A stretch of 46,731 nt of DNA, taken from positions 1 to 46,731 of the IMG/VR virus record IMGVR_UViG_3300043446_001394. One strand, 5' to 3'. Positions within the stretch are counted from its first letter, which is position 1. Each line of letters opens with the position of its first letter. The DNA is from a virus. The notes beneath the pieces are model-generated. The model was not told the origin of the DNA and made no database searches. It worked only from the letters and a program-made list of their open reading frames with translations. Positions 26,956 to 35,543 of the stretch are shown here, piece after piece. Made by a program: the position numbers and the translations under genes.

Positions 26956-28589
26956 TTCTTCTCCTGTAAGTAAACTAAATAATCTCTACCAACAGGATAG
27001 TTATATTGATGATCGCTAGATAACAAATGCAATGTTTTCTTTGCTCTAGTGAATCCCGTGTAATAAACTTTTAGTTCGTCTATTTTGTCTTGTTTATTCT
27101 TCCTATTAAAATCAGAGGCATAATCGTTTTTAGCTGATACAATTACGTGATCAGCTTCTCCACCTTTAACAGAATGAATAGTATCTATAATGATTTGGGG
27201 TCGTTTGTCCAATTGTTCTTGCCCATATCGTTTTAATAATCTTATAAAGTAAATCTTTTGTTTTGAACTAAAGTTTCTTCTTAATATCCACCACCATTCT
27301 TTTGTTTGGCTTTCATCATCTAATGTTAAACCACACCATTCTTTTAATTCTTTAAAGTTATAAGTAGTAAAATCTGGCTGTTCTATCCAAAACTTTTCAT
27401 CTCTGTAATTAGAATTTTCAACTTCTCTAATATATCTATACATATTCTCTGCATTCTTCTTATCAATAGATTTTCCTTTTGATATAGCAGTCCATGTTTT
27501 AATTGCGTTCCATTGTTTTTGATCAAATGATTTAGTTTCTTTGCTATCTTCAAAATATAATCCTGCGGCTTTGGCGCCCATTCTTAATTCATTAACAACT
27601 TTAGTAACTCTTCCTAAGATATACCAAGTACCATCTAATTCATTAAAAGGTATCTCCATAAAACTCATATAACGTTTTACATAACCTTGTTCTTTATTAA
27701 TTGTTTCAAAATCTTTTTCTACGCTATCCAATATTCCTCTACGAACTATTTGAGAAAAATCATATATTGCTTGATTAAATCTTCTTGTTTTGTGTAATAC
27801 GACTTTTCGGCCTGGAAAATATGTAGTAAAATACTTTGGATCTGATCCATTCCATTTATAAATAGCTTGGTCATCATCTCCTGCTAAATAAATTCTTTTA
27901 ACATTATCAACGATCTTATAAATAACGGACCATTGTAATGGTGTAAAATCTTGAGCTTCATCTAATATTAAAATATCTAATGGAGGAAAAACTACTTCAT
28001 TAATAGCTCTTTCAATCATATCTGTAAAATCAATTAAAGGTCTTTCTCTTCCATTACGCTTATAATGTTCATAGGTAGATATCTTTCTTTGAAATACATC
28101 TATGTTATCTTTCTTGTAAGATTCCATTTTATAAACAGAGATTGGATCTTTCATCATGTTTCTTGATTTATCATAAATACCAAGTGACCAATCTTTATAA
28201 ACAAAGTTGTCATCTTCTAATCGCATATCAGAATATTTAATAAATTTTTCTTCTAATGCAAAATCAATTAAACAATTTTTAATATCAAAGATTTCTTCTT
28301 CAAAATATCTTCTGCAATATTTATGTAATGTTTTAAATCTAGAAAAATCTTTTTCAGTATATTGTGGAAATGCAGCAAGTGTTCTATCTCTTGCAGTATC
28401 TACTGCTTTATTTGTAAAAGATATAAAAGCAATATTATTAGGATTAGTTCCTCTTTTAATATGTCCCTTTAATACTTTTTCAATTAAAGTATATGTCTTT
28501 CCAGTTCCAGGGGGCCCAAATATTTTAACTGTCTTTTTATATATTTGTTTTAGCTTCTGGATTTCTAAATTTTCCTGTGTGATACTCAT
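26952..28589 (-). CDS. UvrD/Rep-like superfamily 1 helicase
   Basis: 545 aa. Walker A GPPGTGKT (25-32), motif Ia FISFTNKAVDTARDR, Walker B LILDEAQD (about 206-213), motif III GDDDQAIYKWNG, motif V TIHSVKGGEADHVIVSAKN and motif VI YTGFTRAKKTLHLL are all present. It unwinds DNA 3'-5' with ATP. As no DnaB-type helicase was recognised, it may be the replicative helicase of this phage. Its start lies 53 bases inside the primase gene. Confidence 0.9.
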   Translation of the reverse strand: MSITQENLEIQKLKQIYKKTVKIFGPPGTGKTYTLIEKVLKGHIKRGTNPNNIAFISFTNKAVDTARDRTLAAFPQYTEKDFSRFKTLHKYCRRYFEEEIFDIKNCLIDFALEEKFIKYSDMRLEDDNFVYKDWSLGIYDKSRNMMKDPISVYKMESYKKDNIDVFQRKISTYEHYKRNGRERPLIDFTDMIERAINEVVFPPLDILILDEAQDFTPLQWSVIYKIVDNVKRIYLAGDDDQAIYKWNGSDPKYFTTYFPGRKVVLHKTRRFNQAIYDFSQIVRRGILDSVEKDFETINKEQGYVKRYMSFMEIPFNELDGTWYILGRVTKVVNELRMGAKAAGLYFEDSKETKSFDQKQWNAIKTWTAISKGKSIDKKNAENMYRYIREVENSNYRDEKFWIEQPDFTTYNFKELKEWCGLTLDDESQTKEWWWILRRNFSSKQKIYFIRLLKRYGQEQLDKRPQIIIDTIHSVKGGEADHVIVSAKNDYASDFNRKNKQDKIDELKVYYTGFTRAKKTLHLLSSDHQYNYPVGRDYLVYLQEKK

Positions 28590-30114
28590 CGTCCATTTCA
28601 GTTATCGTGTTAGTTCTTCCGTTGCTCTTCTTTATTGATTGATGATTAATAAATTTAGGCATTTCAACATGCCAAACATTTTTAACCCCTTTATGATATT
28701 CTAATCTAGTGCAGTTTAATAAACGTAATGCATCTATTGTAGAATTAAATACTTTACTTTTTTTATCTTTAAGCCATTTATCAATTGTTGCTCTAGTAAA
28801 ATAACAAACGTTTGTCGTAGAATCTAAAACAATATATCCATCTTTTAATTTATCAAAATCATCTTGTTCTATTTTATCTTCAAAGAAATCTTTCAATGTT
28901 TGATATCTTTCATCTTCAACAATATCTGCATAATTAAAATGTTTATTTTCTACAAATCTTTTCATTAATGCTGATAACATTACTTCATAAGGATTTGGAT
29001 TAGCTTTAGACTTAGGTAATGTCTTCCAAAATATTCCATGTTTCATTAGTTTTAATCTCCAAGCTTTTTCATCAATCATATTTTCTGGTTGCATAACAAT
29101 ATGTTGATTCTCATAATCAAACTCATAATAAGTTGTTTTTAAATCAAAAGACTTCATAGGATTTTTAAACTCATCTATAATCTGTGGTACTTCAGCTTGT
29201 ATACCTAAAGATCTAGTCATACATAATTCTTTATTACATATAGGTGCTAGTTCTGGGTGTTTACTTGGACATAAATAAAAATAGCCACCTTTTTTAACAG
29301 ACTTTGCTGTATTCTCTACTTCTCTATCGTCTAATGGATTAGTAAATATTTCTCTGTTTCTATTCTTTCCTATTCTAATTAAATCTTCTAAATTTATTAA
29401 AGGATTCTTTTTAGTTTCTAATGTAAGTACATTAAATAAAAAATTGTTTCTATTATTACCAGACCATTTTTCTTGTATTAATTTTTGTACACAAGGAGGA
29501 TAGTTAGACCATTGTGCTTCTGGTTCATATGTTGGTGCTTCAAAATTATTTAATTCTTCAATACTCATTTTCTTTTTATTTGCTAAAGCAATAAATGATT
29601 GAAGGTTAATTCCCATACCATTTTCAGCTATTGCGTATTCAGAAGTTAATTCAGCATTGGTATAAGGCATACCAACAGCTTTATTCATTGGAAATATTTC
29701 ATTAGAAAGAAAATATAGCGTGTTCCAGTTATCTAAAACTTTTCTAATATCTTCTACTTTAGCCCAATCTTTTAAAAATAAAAATAAATGTAATCCACCA
29801 GATTTAGATAATACTGGAACTAATGGTAACTTTGAATTTGTAATTATGTCTACGTATTTTTTTGATGAATAATCTTGATAATTTTTTGGATCAATATCTA
29901 TACAGCCCCAGATAGCTTTATCGTCTCTTTCTGGTTTAAGACCAATAACAATTTTACCGTCAATATGGTCTTTCCATATTTCATCTGTTAATGGTTTATG
30001 AATAGTTAGGTAATCTGCTTTTCTTTTACCCCTTTCATCCTTGCCACCCGTTAGAGTGGCTTGGATGTATTGGGTGTTGTTTCCAGCAAATAGTTCCGCT
30101 AATTGCTTGTACAT
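28537..30114 (-). CDS. Archaeo-eukaryotic-type primase (AEP superfamily)
   Basis: 525 aa. GCIDIDPKNY (D73/D75) supplies the metal-binding acid pair, and VLSKSGGLHLFLFL (H109 in SGGLH) the nucleotide-binding strand. The arrangement resembles the primase domains seen in TOTE-type conflict elements and marine phages. A C-terminal Cys/His cluster near residue 285-305 (FYLCPSKHPELAPICNKELC) may bind zinc. The last 150 residues are of unknown fold, perhaps a winged-helix PriCT-like region. It makes primers for the family A polymerase. Bacterial DnaG and T7 gp4 domains are absent. Confidence 0.8.
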   Translation of the reverse strand: MYKQLAELFAGNNTQYIQATLTGGKDERGKRKADYLTIHKPLTDEIWKDHIDGKIVIGLKPERDDKAIWGCIDIDPKNYQDYSSKKYVDIITNSKLPLVPVLSKSGGLHLFLFLKDWAKVEDIRKVLDNWNTLYFLSNEIFPMNKAVGMPYTNAELTSEYAIAENGMGINLQSFIALANKKKMSIEELNNFEAPTYEPEAQWSNYPPCVQKLIQEKWSGNNRNNFLFNVLTLETKKNPLINLEDLIRIGKNRNREIFTNPLDDREVENTAKSVKKGGYFYLCPSKHPELAPICNKELCMTRSLGIQAEVPQIIDEFKNPMKSFDLKTTYYEFDYENQHIVMQPENMIDEKAWRLKLMKHGIFWKTLPKSKANPNPYEVMLSALMKRFVENKHFNYADIVEDERYQTLKDFFEDKIEQDDFDKLKDGYIVLDSTTNVCYFTRATIDKWLKDKKSKVFNSTIDALRLLNCTRLEYHKGVKNVWHVEMPKFINHQSIKKSNGRTNTITEMDDEYHTGKFRNPEAKTNI

Positions 30115-30117
30115 AAT

Positions 30118-30951
30118 TTAAAACGGAACTGATTCTGTATTACCTTTAATCTGTTGTGTTTCCTCTTTACCGAAATCAACTTTACCAAAGATATCTGACT
30201 TAATAGCACTTTCATAAAATGCTTTAGTCATCTCTAATAACTTGGCATACTTAGGATCGTTTAGATATTTGTTAAATTCAACTACCCAACCGAACCAATT
30301 GTTTCCAGAATTAGATTCTTTAGTTGTTGTTAATTTGTAAGCTGTTGCCCAAGACGGAGGACAAAAGAAACCTTTAGATCCTTGTAGTCTTCTACTTTGC
30401 ATCATAGAGTTCCAAGTCTTAGATTTTTTCTTTTGAGTAGACTTCATAGCAATCAAAGCTGTTTCAATTGGATTGTAATCTTTATCCAATATGTAAACAA
30501 AATGATTTCCAGTATCTTCAATGTAGTTACCGTTTTCTAATCTGTCTTTATTGTCTTCTCCTCTTTTTGTTTGTCTCATAACAGCAGGATCTAAATGGAT
30601 ACCTACTGGACGACCTTTGCTTTCGCCTCTGTCTTTCCATTCATTAAATGTATTAATGTATAGACAAGGAACTACAATAATTCCGTCTTTACCTTTATAC
30701 AAATTTCCTGTTGTTTCATTATAGATATCTCCTTGCTTTGCATTAGGATTATATCTTCCACTACCCTCATCTAATACTTCTGAACTTGCATATAGTATTT
30801 TTAAGATTGGTAGTTTCGTGTCACGTGCTGTGACATACTCTGAACCTTGTCCAGCTGACGCTTCTAGGTCAATTGTACTAGGTAGTGGTGCTTCTTTCTT
30901 TACAGCTACTTCAGTTTTTACTGAAGTAGGTTTTACTTGTGCGTTTGCCAT
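30118..30951 (-). CDS. Probable ssDNA-binding replication protein (277 aa)
   Basis: The middle region is OB-fold-like in its strand pattern (LPILKILYASSEVLDEGSGR, GIIVVPCLYINTFNEW, NHFVYILDKDYNPIETALIA) and has KTWNSMMQSRRLQGSKGFF. The C-terminus is polar and ends NTESVPF, recalling the terminal Phe tails of SSB and T7 gp2.5 through which partners bind. It lies next to the primase with three bases between them. Function inferred from location and tail. Related marine phage proteins are usually unannotated. Confidence 0.55.
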   Translation of the reverse strand: MANAQVKPTSVKTEVAVKKEAPLPSTIDLEASAGQGSEYVTARDTKLPILKILYASSEVLDEGSGRYNPNAKQGDIYNETTGNLYKGKDGIIVVPCLYINTFNEWKDRGESKGRPVGIHLDPAVMRQTKRGEDNKDRLENGNYIEDTGNHFVYILDKDYNPIETALIAMKSTQKKKSKTWNSMMQSRRLQGSKGFFCPPSWATAYKLTTTKESNSGNNWFGWVVEFNKYLNDPKYAKLLEMTKAFYESAIKSDIFGKVDFGKEETQQIKGNTESVPF

Positions 30952-30953
30952 GT

Positions 30954-31499
30954 TTACTCCTTCGTGGTTAGTTTAGTCTTGTTCGCTGTATATATCCCGA
31001 ATAAGTCTTCTGGTAATCCTTTGCCTTCGTTTATTTGTTCTTTAACAAAAGCTTTTAGAGTACTAGAATGTACTGTCGTAGATTGAAAAACATTATATCC
31101 TTTTGCTTTCAATTGTGCAACTAGATTGTTTGCTTCTGAATCTTCATTCATACCAAAGTCTAGAGATATATTGTTTTTGATTAGATCTCCAAAGCCATTG
31201 TCACGAAGCCAAGCGAATGCAGCTTCTTTTTTATCTTCAGAGATTTTAGCATAGTAGTAAGGACTAACTTTTACTTCAGTCCCATCTTCCAGCTTTATCA
31301 TAGATATACCCGATGACTGCATTAAGCTAGGGATAGCATGTTCAGAAAGAAATTTTTCTTGTTCTTTAACTTTGTTTAGTTTTTCTTCAATCGTCTTTAT
31401 TTCATTCTGAAGATCTATTAGCTCATTACACTTTACGGCTATATCTTTTGCCATACTTGTATCAACCCTTATTTTGGTTGATTCGCGTTCTAAGTCCAT
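30954..31499 (-). CDS. Coiled-coil replication-module protein (181 aa)
   Basis: The N-terminal 70 residues form a coiled coil (LIDLQNEIKTIEEKLNKVKE), followed by MIKLEDGTEVKVSPYYYAKI and EAAFAWLRDNGFGDLIKNNI. This plan resembles phage proteins encoded beside ssDNA-binding proteins in replication or recombination modules. AGGAGGTCTTT gives a strong ribosome site. It is the first gene of the long minus-strand replication unit. Function unknown. Confidence 0.6.
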   Translation of the reverse strand: MDLERESTKIRVDTSMAKDIAVKCNELIDLQNEIKTIEEKLNKVKEQEKFLSEHAIPSLMQSSGISMIKLEDGTEVKVSPYYYAKISEDKKEAAFAWLRDNGFGDLIKNNISLDFGMNEDSEANNLVAQLKAKGYNVFQSTTVHSSTLKAFVKEQINEGKGLPEDLFGIYTANKTKLTTKE

Positions 31500-31534
31500 A
31501 AAGACCTCCTATAAATATGCTTATATTTATTTAT

Positions 31535-31563
31535 TTGACAATGTAAAGCAAAAAATGTAAAAA
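31535..31563 (+). promoter_or_regulatory. Promoter candidate for the SNF2 helicase gene
   Basis: TTGACA (31535-31540), a 17-base spacer and TAAAAA (31558-31563), in the 98-bp gap between divergent genes. The leftward replication promoter must lie in the same gap but is less clear. Confidence 0.45.
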
Positions 31564-31597
31564 TATTAATAATACTTTTTTAAGTATAGAAACACGA

Positions 31598-33007
31598 ATG
31601 ACGAAACAATTTGAATATAAGACTAAGCCATTTGAACATCAAAGAGAAGCTTTAAAGAAAGGCGCAAAAGTAAAGAACTTTGCATATTTCTGTGATATGG
31701 GAGTTGGTAAAACTAAAATAGCCATTGATAATGCAGCTTATTTATTTACAGTAAATGAAGTAAATACAGTTATAGTAATAGCCCCTAACTCTGTTTATCG
31801 TAACTGGGAAAAAGAAATAACAACACATTGCCCAGTAGAACATACAATATCAATACATAAAGAACATAATAAATTTGATTATCAACATGAAAAATTAAAT
31901 TTCTTTTTAATTAATGTAGAAGCATTAAGTCATCCTAGTGGTGTAGAAATATTAGAAAAAATCATTAAACCAACAAAAAATAAATTAATGATGATTATTG
32001 ATGAATCTACAACTATTAAAAACAAAGGTGCTAAACGAACTAAAAATTTAATTAAACTTGGTTTAGATGCTAAATATAAAAGAATACTTACAGGGTCTCC
32101 TGTAACTAAATCGCCATTAGACTTATATAGTCAATGTGCTTTTTTAGATAAATCATTATTAGGTTTTAGTTCTTTTCTTGCCTTTAGAAATAGATATGCA
32201 GTAATGAGATTAATAGATATGGGTGGAAGAGCAATAGAAATACCACAGTATTATACAAATTTAGATGAGTTAGAAAGTAAGCTTAAAACATTTTCATTTA
32301 GAATTAAAAAAGAAGATTGTTTAGATTTACCAGAAAAAATATATCAAAGACGAAATATACAATTGGGTAAACAACAACAAGAAGTTTATAATAGATTAAA
32401 AAAAGCCGCCTTTGTTATTTTAAAAGATTCAGAAGTTAGCTTTACTAATAAATTAACAGAGATACTGAGATTACATCAAGTATGTAATGGCTTTGTTAAG
32501 ATGGATAATCAAGAAATAACTGTATTTGAAAATTGTCCTAAACTAAAAGAACTATTAGATATAATAGGAGAAGCCGATGGTAAATTTATTATATGGGCTA
32601 ACTATGTGCACAATATAAAATCTATTATTGATATATTAACAAAAACATACGGCTCCGATAGTACTGTAAGTATATATGGAGAAATAACACCAGAACAAAG
32701 ACAAGAAGCAGTTAGACGATTTCAAGAAGATGAGAAATGTAGATTTTTTGTAGGTAACCCAAGTACAGGAGGTTATGGACTAACTTTAACTAAAGCTTCT
32801 TATGTAGTTTATTTTAGTAATAGTTATAATTTAGAAGTTAGACAACAATCTGAAGATAGAGCACATAGAATAGGTCAATCTAAAAATGTTCTTTATATTG
32901 ATTTAGTTGCTGAAAAAACTATTGATGAATTAATAATAGCCGCTTTAAAAAATAAAATTAAAATATCCGCAGAAACATTAGGCGAAGTTATTAACAATTG
33001 GTTATGA
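31598..33007 (+). CDS. SNF2-type superfamily 2 DNA helicase/translocase
   Basis: 469 aa. FEHQREALKKGAKVKNFAYF (Q-motif/pre-I), Walker A CDMGVGKTK (32-40), motif Ia VIVIAPNSVYRNW, motif II IIDESTTIKN (DEST instead of DEAH), motif III LTGSPVTKSPLDLYSQ, a C-terminal lobe with FFVGNPSTGGYGLTLTKA and motif VI QQSEDRAHRIGQ. SNF2 ATPases translocate on double-stranded DNA. Many phages carry short forms like this with unknown task (repair, recombination or chromatin stripping). It is overlapped by the next gene by four bases. Confidence 0.9.
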   Translation: MTKQFEYKTKPFEHQREALKKGAKVKNFAYFCDMGVGKTKIAIDNAAYLFTVNEVNTVIVIAPNSVYRNWEKEITTHCPVEHTISIHKEHNKFDYQHEKLNFFLINVEALSHPSGVEILEKIIKPTKNKLMMIIDESTTIKNKGAKRTKNLIKLGLDAKYKRILTGSPVTKSPLDLYSQCAFLDKSLLGFSSFLAFRNRYAVMRLIDMGGRAIEIPQYYTNLDELESKLKTFSFRIKKEDCLDLPEKIYQRRNIQLGKQQQEVYNRLKKAAFVILKDSEVSFTNKLTEILRLHQVCNGFVKMDNQEITVFENCPKLKELLDIIGEADGKFIIWANYVHNIKSIIDILTKTYGSDSTVSIYGEITPEQRQEAVRRFQEDEKCRFFVGNPSTGGYGLTLTKASYVVYFSNSYNLEVRQQSEDRAHRIGQSKNVLYIDLVAEKTIDELIIAALKNKIKISAETLGEVINNWL

Positions 33008-33747
33008 ACTCAATAGCAATTGTTACATTAATTATAGGAGAAGAATGTACATCAAACTATAATAAATTTTGCAAAAAATCATTTAAAGAATATGCAAAAA
33101 AACATAATTTTGATTTAATTGAATTAGATTATTTAATTGATAAGAACACAAATAAACACATTGCTTGGCAAAAACTATTAATAGGTACTCTTGATATATT
33201 AAAAAAATATGAAACTTTAATTTGGATTGATGCAGATATAGTTATTAATGTTGAGAATGCTCCAAATATCCTTAATGGTATTCCTAAACATTGTGTAGGG
33301 GCTGTAAAATACCATCCCTTATTATCACAATCTTTATTTTATACAGCATATAGTAGAATGTCTAATGGTCTATCTGTACCAGAATTTAATTTAAAATTAT
33401 TAAGAAAACATAATTTAGAAATAACACCAAGATGTCTTATTAATTCTGGAGTATTAGTAATACCAAAAAGTGCATATGAAATTTTAAAAAATACTTATTA
33501 TAAGTACGAAGAAATAAAAAACAACGATCATCAAGAACAAGTTTTTTTATCTTATGAATTATATACCAATGGGGTAACTTGTTTTATAGATGATAGATTT
33601 AATGCAGTTTGGTATGAGTTTAAACAAGGTCCCTATTTCTTTAATTGTTCAAAGCAAGCAGATAAACAATTAATTCAAAAAGTATTAAGTGAGGTTTATT
33701 TTCTTCATTTTGCAGGTCCAAAAAAAGATATTATTCTTTTAGAATAA
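33004..33747 (+). CDS. Glycosyltransferase, GT-A fold (GMA12/MNN10-like)
   Basis: 247 aa from ATG at 33004, which overlaps the helicase stop (ATGA). A TTG two codons earlier is less likely. LIWIDADIVI gives the D-x-D metal site (D76/D78). LINSGVLVIPKSAYE and NDHQEQVFLSYELYTNGV match the acceptor-side and catalytic pattern of galactosyltransferases of the GMA12/MNN10 kind. SEVYFLHFAGPKKD is the usual C-terminal H-F-x-G. It would move a sugar from a nucleotide sugar to an unknown acceptor (DNA base, virion protein or host glycan). Its pairing with a DNA helicase hints at a DNA-linked acceptor but does not prove it. Confidence 0.75.
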   Translation: MNSIAIVTLIIGEECTSNYNKFCKKSFKEYAKKHNFDLIELDYLIDKNTNKHIAWQKLLIGTLDILKKYETLIWIDADIVINVENAPNILNGIPKHCVGAVKYHPLLSQSLFYTAYSRMSNGLSVPEFNLKLLRKHNLEITPRCLINSGVLVIPKSAYEILKNTYYKYEEIKNNDHQEQVFLSYELYTNGVTCFIDDRFNAVWYEFKQGPYFFNCSKQADKQLIQKVLSEVYFLHFAGPKKDIILLE

Positions 33748-33802
33748 TTAATTTGACTTTAGTCTAAATATTGATATTAAAGACATTAAATAATGTCTTG
33801 TG

Positions 33803-33830
33803 ATTTGGGCCACACTGTGGTGGCCCAAAT
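33803..33830. terminator. Bidirectional terminator between convergent genes
   Basis: ATTTGGGCCAC (33803-33813) pairs perfectly with GTGGCCCAAAT (33820-33830), with a 6-base loop. T-rich sequence follows on both strands but short. A second small hairpin AGACAT...ATGTCT lies at 33781-33798. Confidence 0.75.
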
Positions 33831-33834
33831 TTAA

Positions 33835-33876
33835 TTAGGAAATAAATTCCCATTCAGAATCGTTGTAAGGTATCAT
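33835..33876 (-). CDS. Tiny ORF coupled to the membrane peptide (13 aa)
   Basis: Encodes MIPYNDSEWEFIS. The ATG overlaps the stop of the 24-aa membrane peptide (TAATG). Only the overlap supports it. It could be non-coding. Confidence 0.25.
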   Translation of the reverse strand: MIPYNDSEWEFIS

Positions 33877-33950
33877 TATTTATAATTTTTATAAATTAAA
33901 TATGATATTGCTACAAAGCTAATAATAAAAAATATTATAATTGTAGTCAT
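33876..33950 (-). CDS. Micro-protein, single membrane span (24 aa)
   Basis: Encodes MTTIIIFFIISFVAISYLIY and ends KNYK. Nearly all of it is a membrane span with a positive C-terminal end. The start overlaps the Hsp20 stop (TAATG). A candidate small membrane peptide read along with Hsp20. Function unknown. Confidence 0.45.
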   Translation of the reverse strand: MTTIIIFFIISFVAISYLIYKNYK

Positions 33951-34372
33951 TATTTAATATCTATTTTAACACCTTCAATTTCTTTAGGTTCGTTGTACCC
34001 AAGTTTTATTTTTAATAGACCATCTTTCATTTCAGCTTCATCAACTATTACATCTTTAGCTAATTCAAACTGTTTAAAGAATTTTCTAAATGCTAGACCT
34101 TTTTGTACATAGTCTATATTTTTATCGTCTACTTTACCTTCAATAGTTAAGATGCCGTCTTTAACTTCTACAAGAACATTTTCTTTATTGTAGCCAGCTA
34201 AACCGATTTCTAAACCATACTTTCCTTTTGAATATTTTACTACATTGTAAAATGGGAAAGATTGAACTTTTGACCAACTGTCAAAAATTGTTTCAAACGC
34301 ATCATCAAAAAACTTTGTTGATCCGTTGAATAATTGCTTATTTAAATTATTGAAAACTTCTAAGTTTGTCAT
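33950..34372 (-). CDS. Hsp20 family small heat-shock chaperone
   Basis: 140 aa. The alpha-crystallin core runs from YNVVKYSKGKYGLEIGLAGY through NVLVEVKDGILTIEGKVDDK and FRKFFKQFELAKDVIVDEAE to MKDGLLKIKLG. GLLKIKL is the family's A-x-x-x-G-x-L-x-I signature. IbpA-like proteins bind unfolding proteins; phage versions (common in cyanophages) may help virion assembly or host survival. AAAAGGAGATAA gives a good ribosome site. Upstream and downstream genes are unrelated, so it looks like a separate acquisition. Confidence 0.9.
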   Translation of the reverse strand: MTNLEVFNNLNKQLFNGSTKFFDDAFETIFDSWSKVQSFPFYNVVKYSKGKYGLEIGLAGYNKENVLVEVKDGILTIEGKVDDKNIDYVQKGLAFRKFFKQFELAKDVIVDEAEMKDGLLKIKLGYNEPKEIEGVKIDIK

Positions 34373-34443
34373 AATTATCTCCTTTTGTTAAAGCAAGTTA
34401 ATTGACCCACCCCTATGGTGCAGTCATGGCTATTATATAATGA

Positions 34444-34968
34444 TTAATTAATAGATTTCAAGATCTTGGCACCTTTAGAAAGATTTTCATGTGCAAAAAG
34501 AGGTTGTAAATTTGTATAATGAAAACATTTAATTTGTTGTTTTGGATCAGATAAATCAAAAGCTGCACATGGAATTATATGATCTATATGCCAAACTTTG
34601 CCGTGATTTTGTTTTGTCATTCCTGGTTTAAATTTAGATCTTAAATGTTTCCATAAACCTTTAATATCAATGCCTAATAAATCTATTGTTTTTTTACATT
34701 TAATATTATGTTTAATAGTTCTATTTATTCTTGTTCTAATAGAAGCATATAATCTAAAATATGGATTTGTAGCATATACTTTATTTCTATACACTATCTT
34801 TTTTTTATTTAATTCTTTACTATTTCTATAATAATAAGCTCTCCACAAAGCTCTTTTTCTTTCTATATTATTTTTTGCCCAAAGTTTATTTACAGCAAGT
34901 GTGTGTTTTTTATTTTTTAAATAATGTTGTCTACGATATTCTTTTCTAGAATATTTTTTTGATTGCAT
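34444..34968 (-). CDS. HNH endonuclease
   Basis: 174 aa. VWHIDHIIPCAAFDL (H127, D129, H130) followed by NLQPLFAHENLSKGAK (N153, N162) is the full HNH beta-beta-alpha-metal motif. The N-terminal 90 residues are very basic and Arg/Lys/Tyr-rich helical repeats that would bind DNA. It could be a free-standing homing endonuclease. The start shares one base with the stop of the AdoMetDC-like gene (TAATG pattern). Confidence 0.85.
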   Translation of the reverse strand: MQSKKYSRKEYRRQHYLKNKKHTLAVNKLWAKNNIERKRALWRAYYYRNSKELNKKKIVYRNKVYATNPYFRLYASIRTRINRTIKHNIKCKKTIDLLGIDIKGLWKHLRSKFKPGMTKQNHGKVWHIDHIIPCAAFDLSDPKQQIKCFHYTNLQPLFAHENLSKGAKILKSIN

Positions 34969-35543
34969 TATTTTTCAAGTACTGACTTTTCTCTTGTGAT
35001 GTGACCTAAAACTGTTCCTTTGTGAACACCTTCTTTAATTCTATATCCATGTGTTCCATTACCATTAATCTCAACTTCTTTTCTGCTTTTTAATAAAGCA
35101 TTATTTTTCTTTTCTATTTCTTTGTTTTGATAATTTTTAACTATAGGATCAGTATAAGTTAAAGTATGTAATTCTTTTAGATCATGTTCTCTATCAAGAA
35201 ACTTGTATTCAATCTTTGTAGTATTAAAATCTTTTTTTATTTTTTCACAAATAGATTCTGGATCTAGATGACTGCAACTATAAACATCAAATTGAATTAA
35301 TTCAGGTTCAACTTTATTCCAAGTATGTAATACGATATGACTTGTTTCTATGATAGCCGCACCAGTAATTCCTTCATTACCAGGCATGTCGCAATATTTA
35401 ACATACGGTCCCATTAGAACCTTCATGTTAATATCTTTAATAAATTGTTCTAACCAACGCCTAAGAAACCCTTCGTCTGTCGGAGTATTTTTTCCTTCAG
35501 CGCGAATAATTAAATGTTTGTGAACAAGTAATTTATTATCCAT
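34968..35543 (-). CDS. AdoMet decarboxylase-like pyruvoyl enzyme (SpeD family)
   Basis: 191 aa from the ATG at 35543, which overlaps the exonuclease stop. A longer frame from 35642 would lie in the exonuclease gene. EGITGAAIIETSHIVLHTW holds the self-cleavage Ser (S68), His69 and catalytic H73. FDVYSCSHLDPES supplies Cys90. In classical SpeD the Ser follows Glu (ESH). Here it is Thr (E-T-S-H), so the cleavage site differs. The family makes decarboxylated AdoMet for spermidine; homologues have evolved into arginine or ornithine decarboxylases, so substrate is open. A C-terminal 70-residue extension is unusual. Confidence 0.75.
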   Translation of the reverse strand: MDNKLLVHKHLIIRAEGKNTPTDEGFLRRWLEQFIKDINMKVLMGPYVKYCDMPGNEGITGAAIIETSHIVLHTWNKVEPELIQFDVYSCSHLDPESICEKIKKDFNTTKIEYKFLDREHDLKELHTLTYTDPIVKNYQNKEIEKKNNALLKSRKEVEINGNGTHGYRIKEGVHKGTVLGHITREKSVLEK

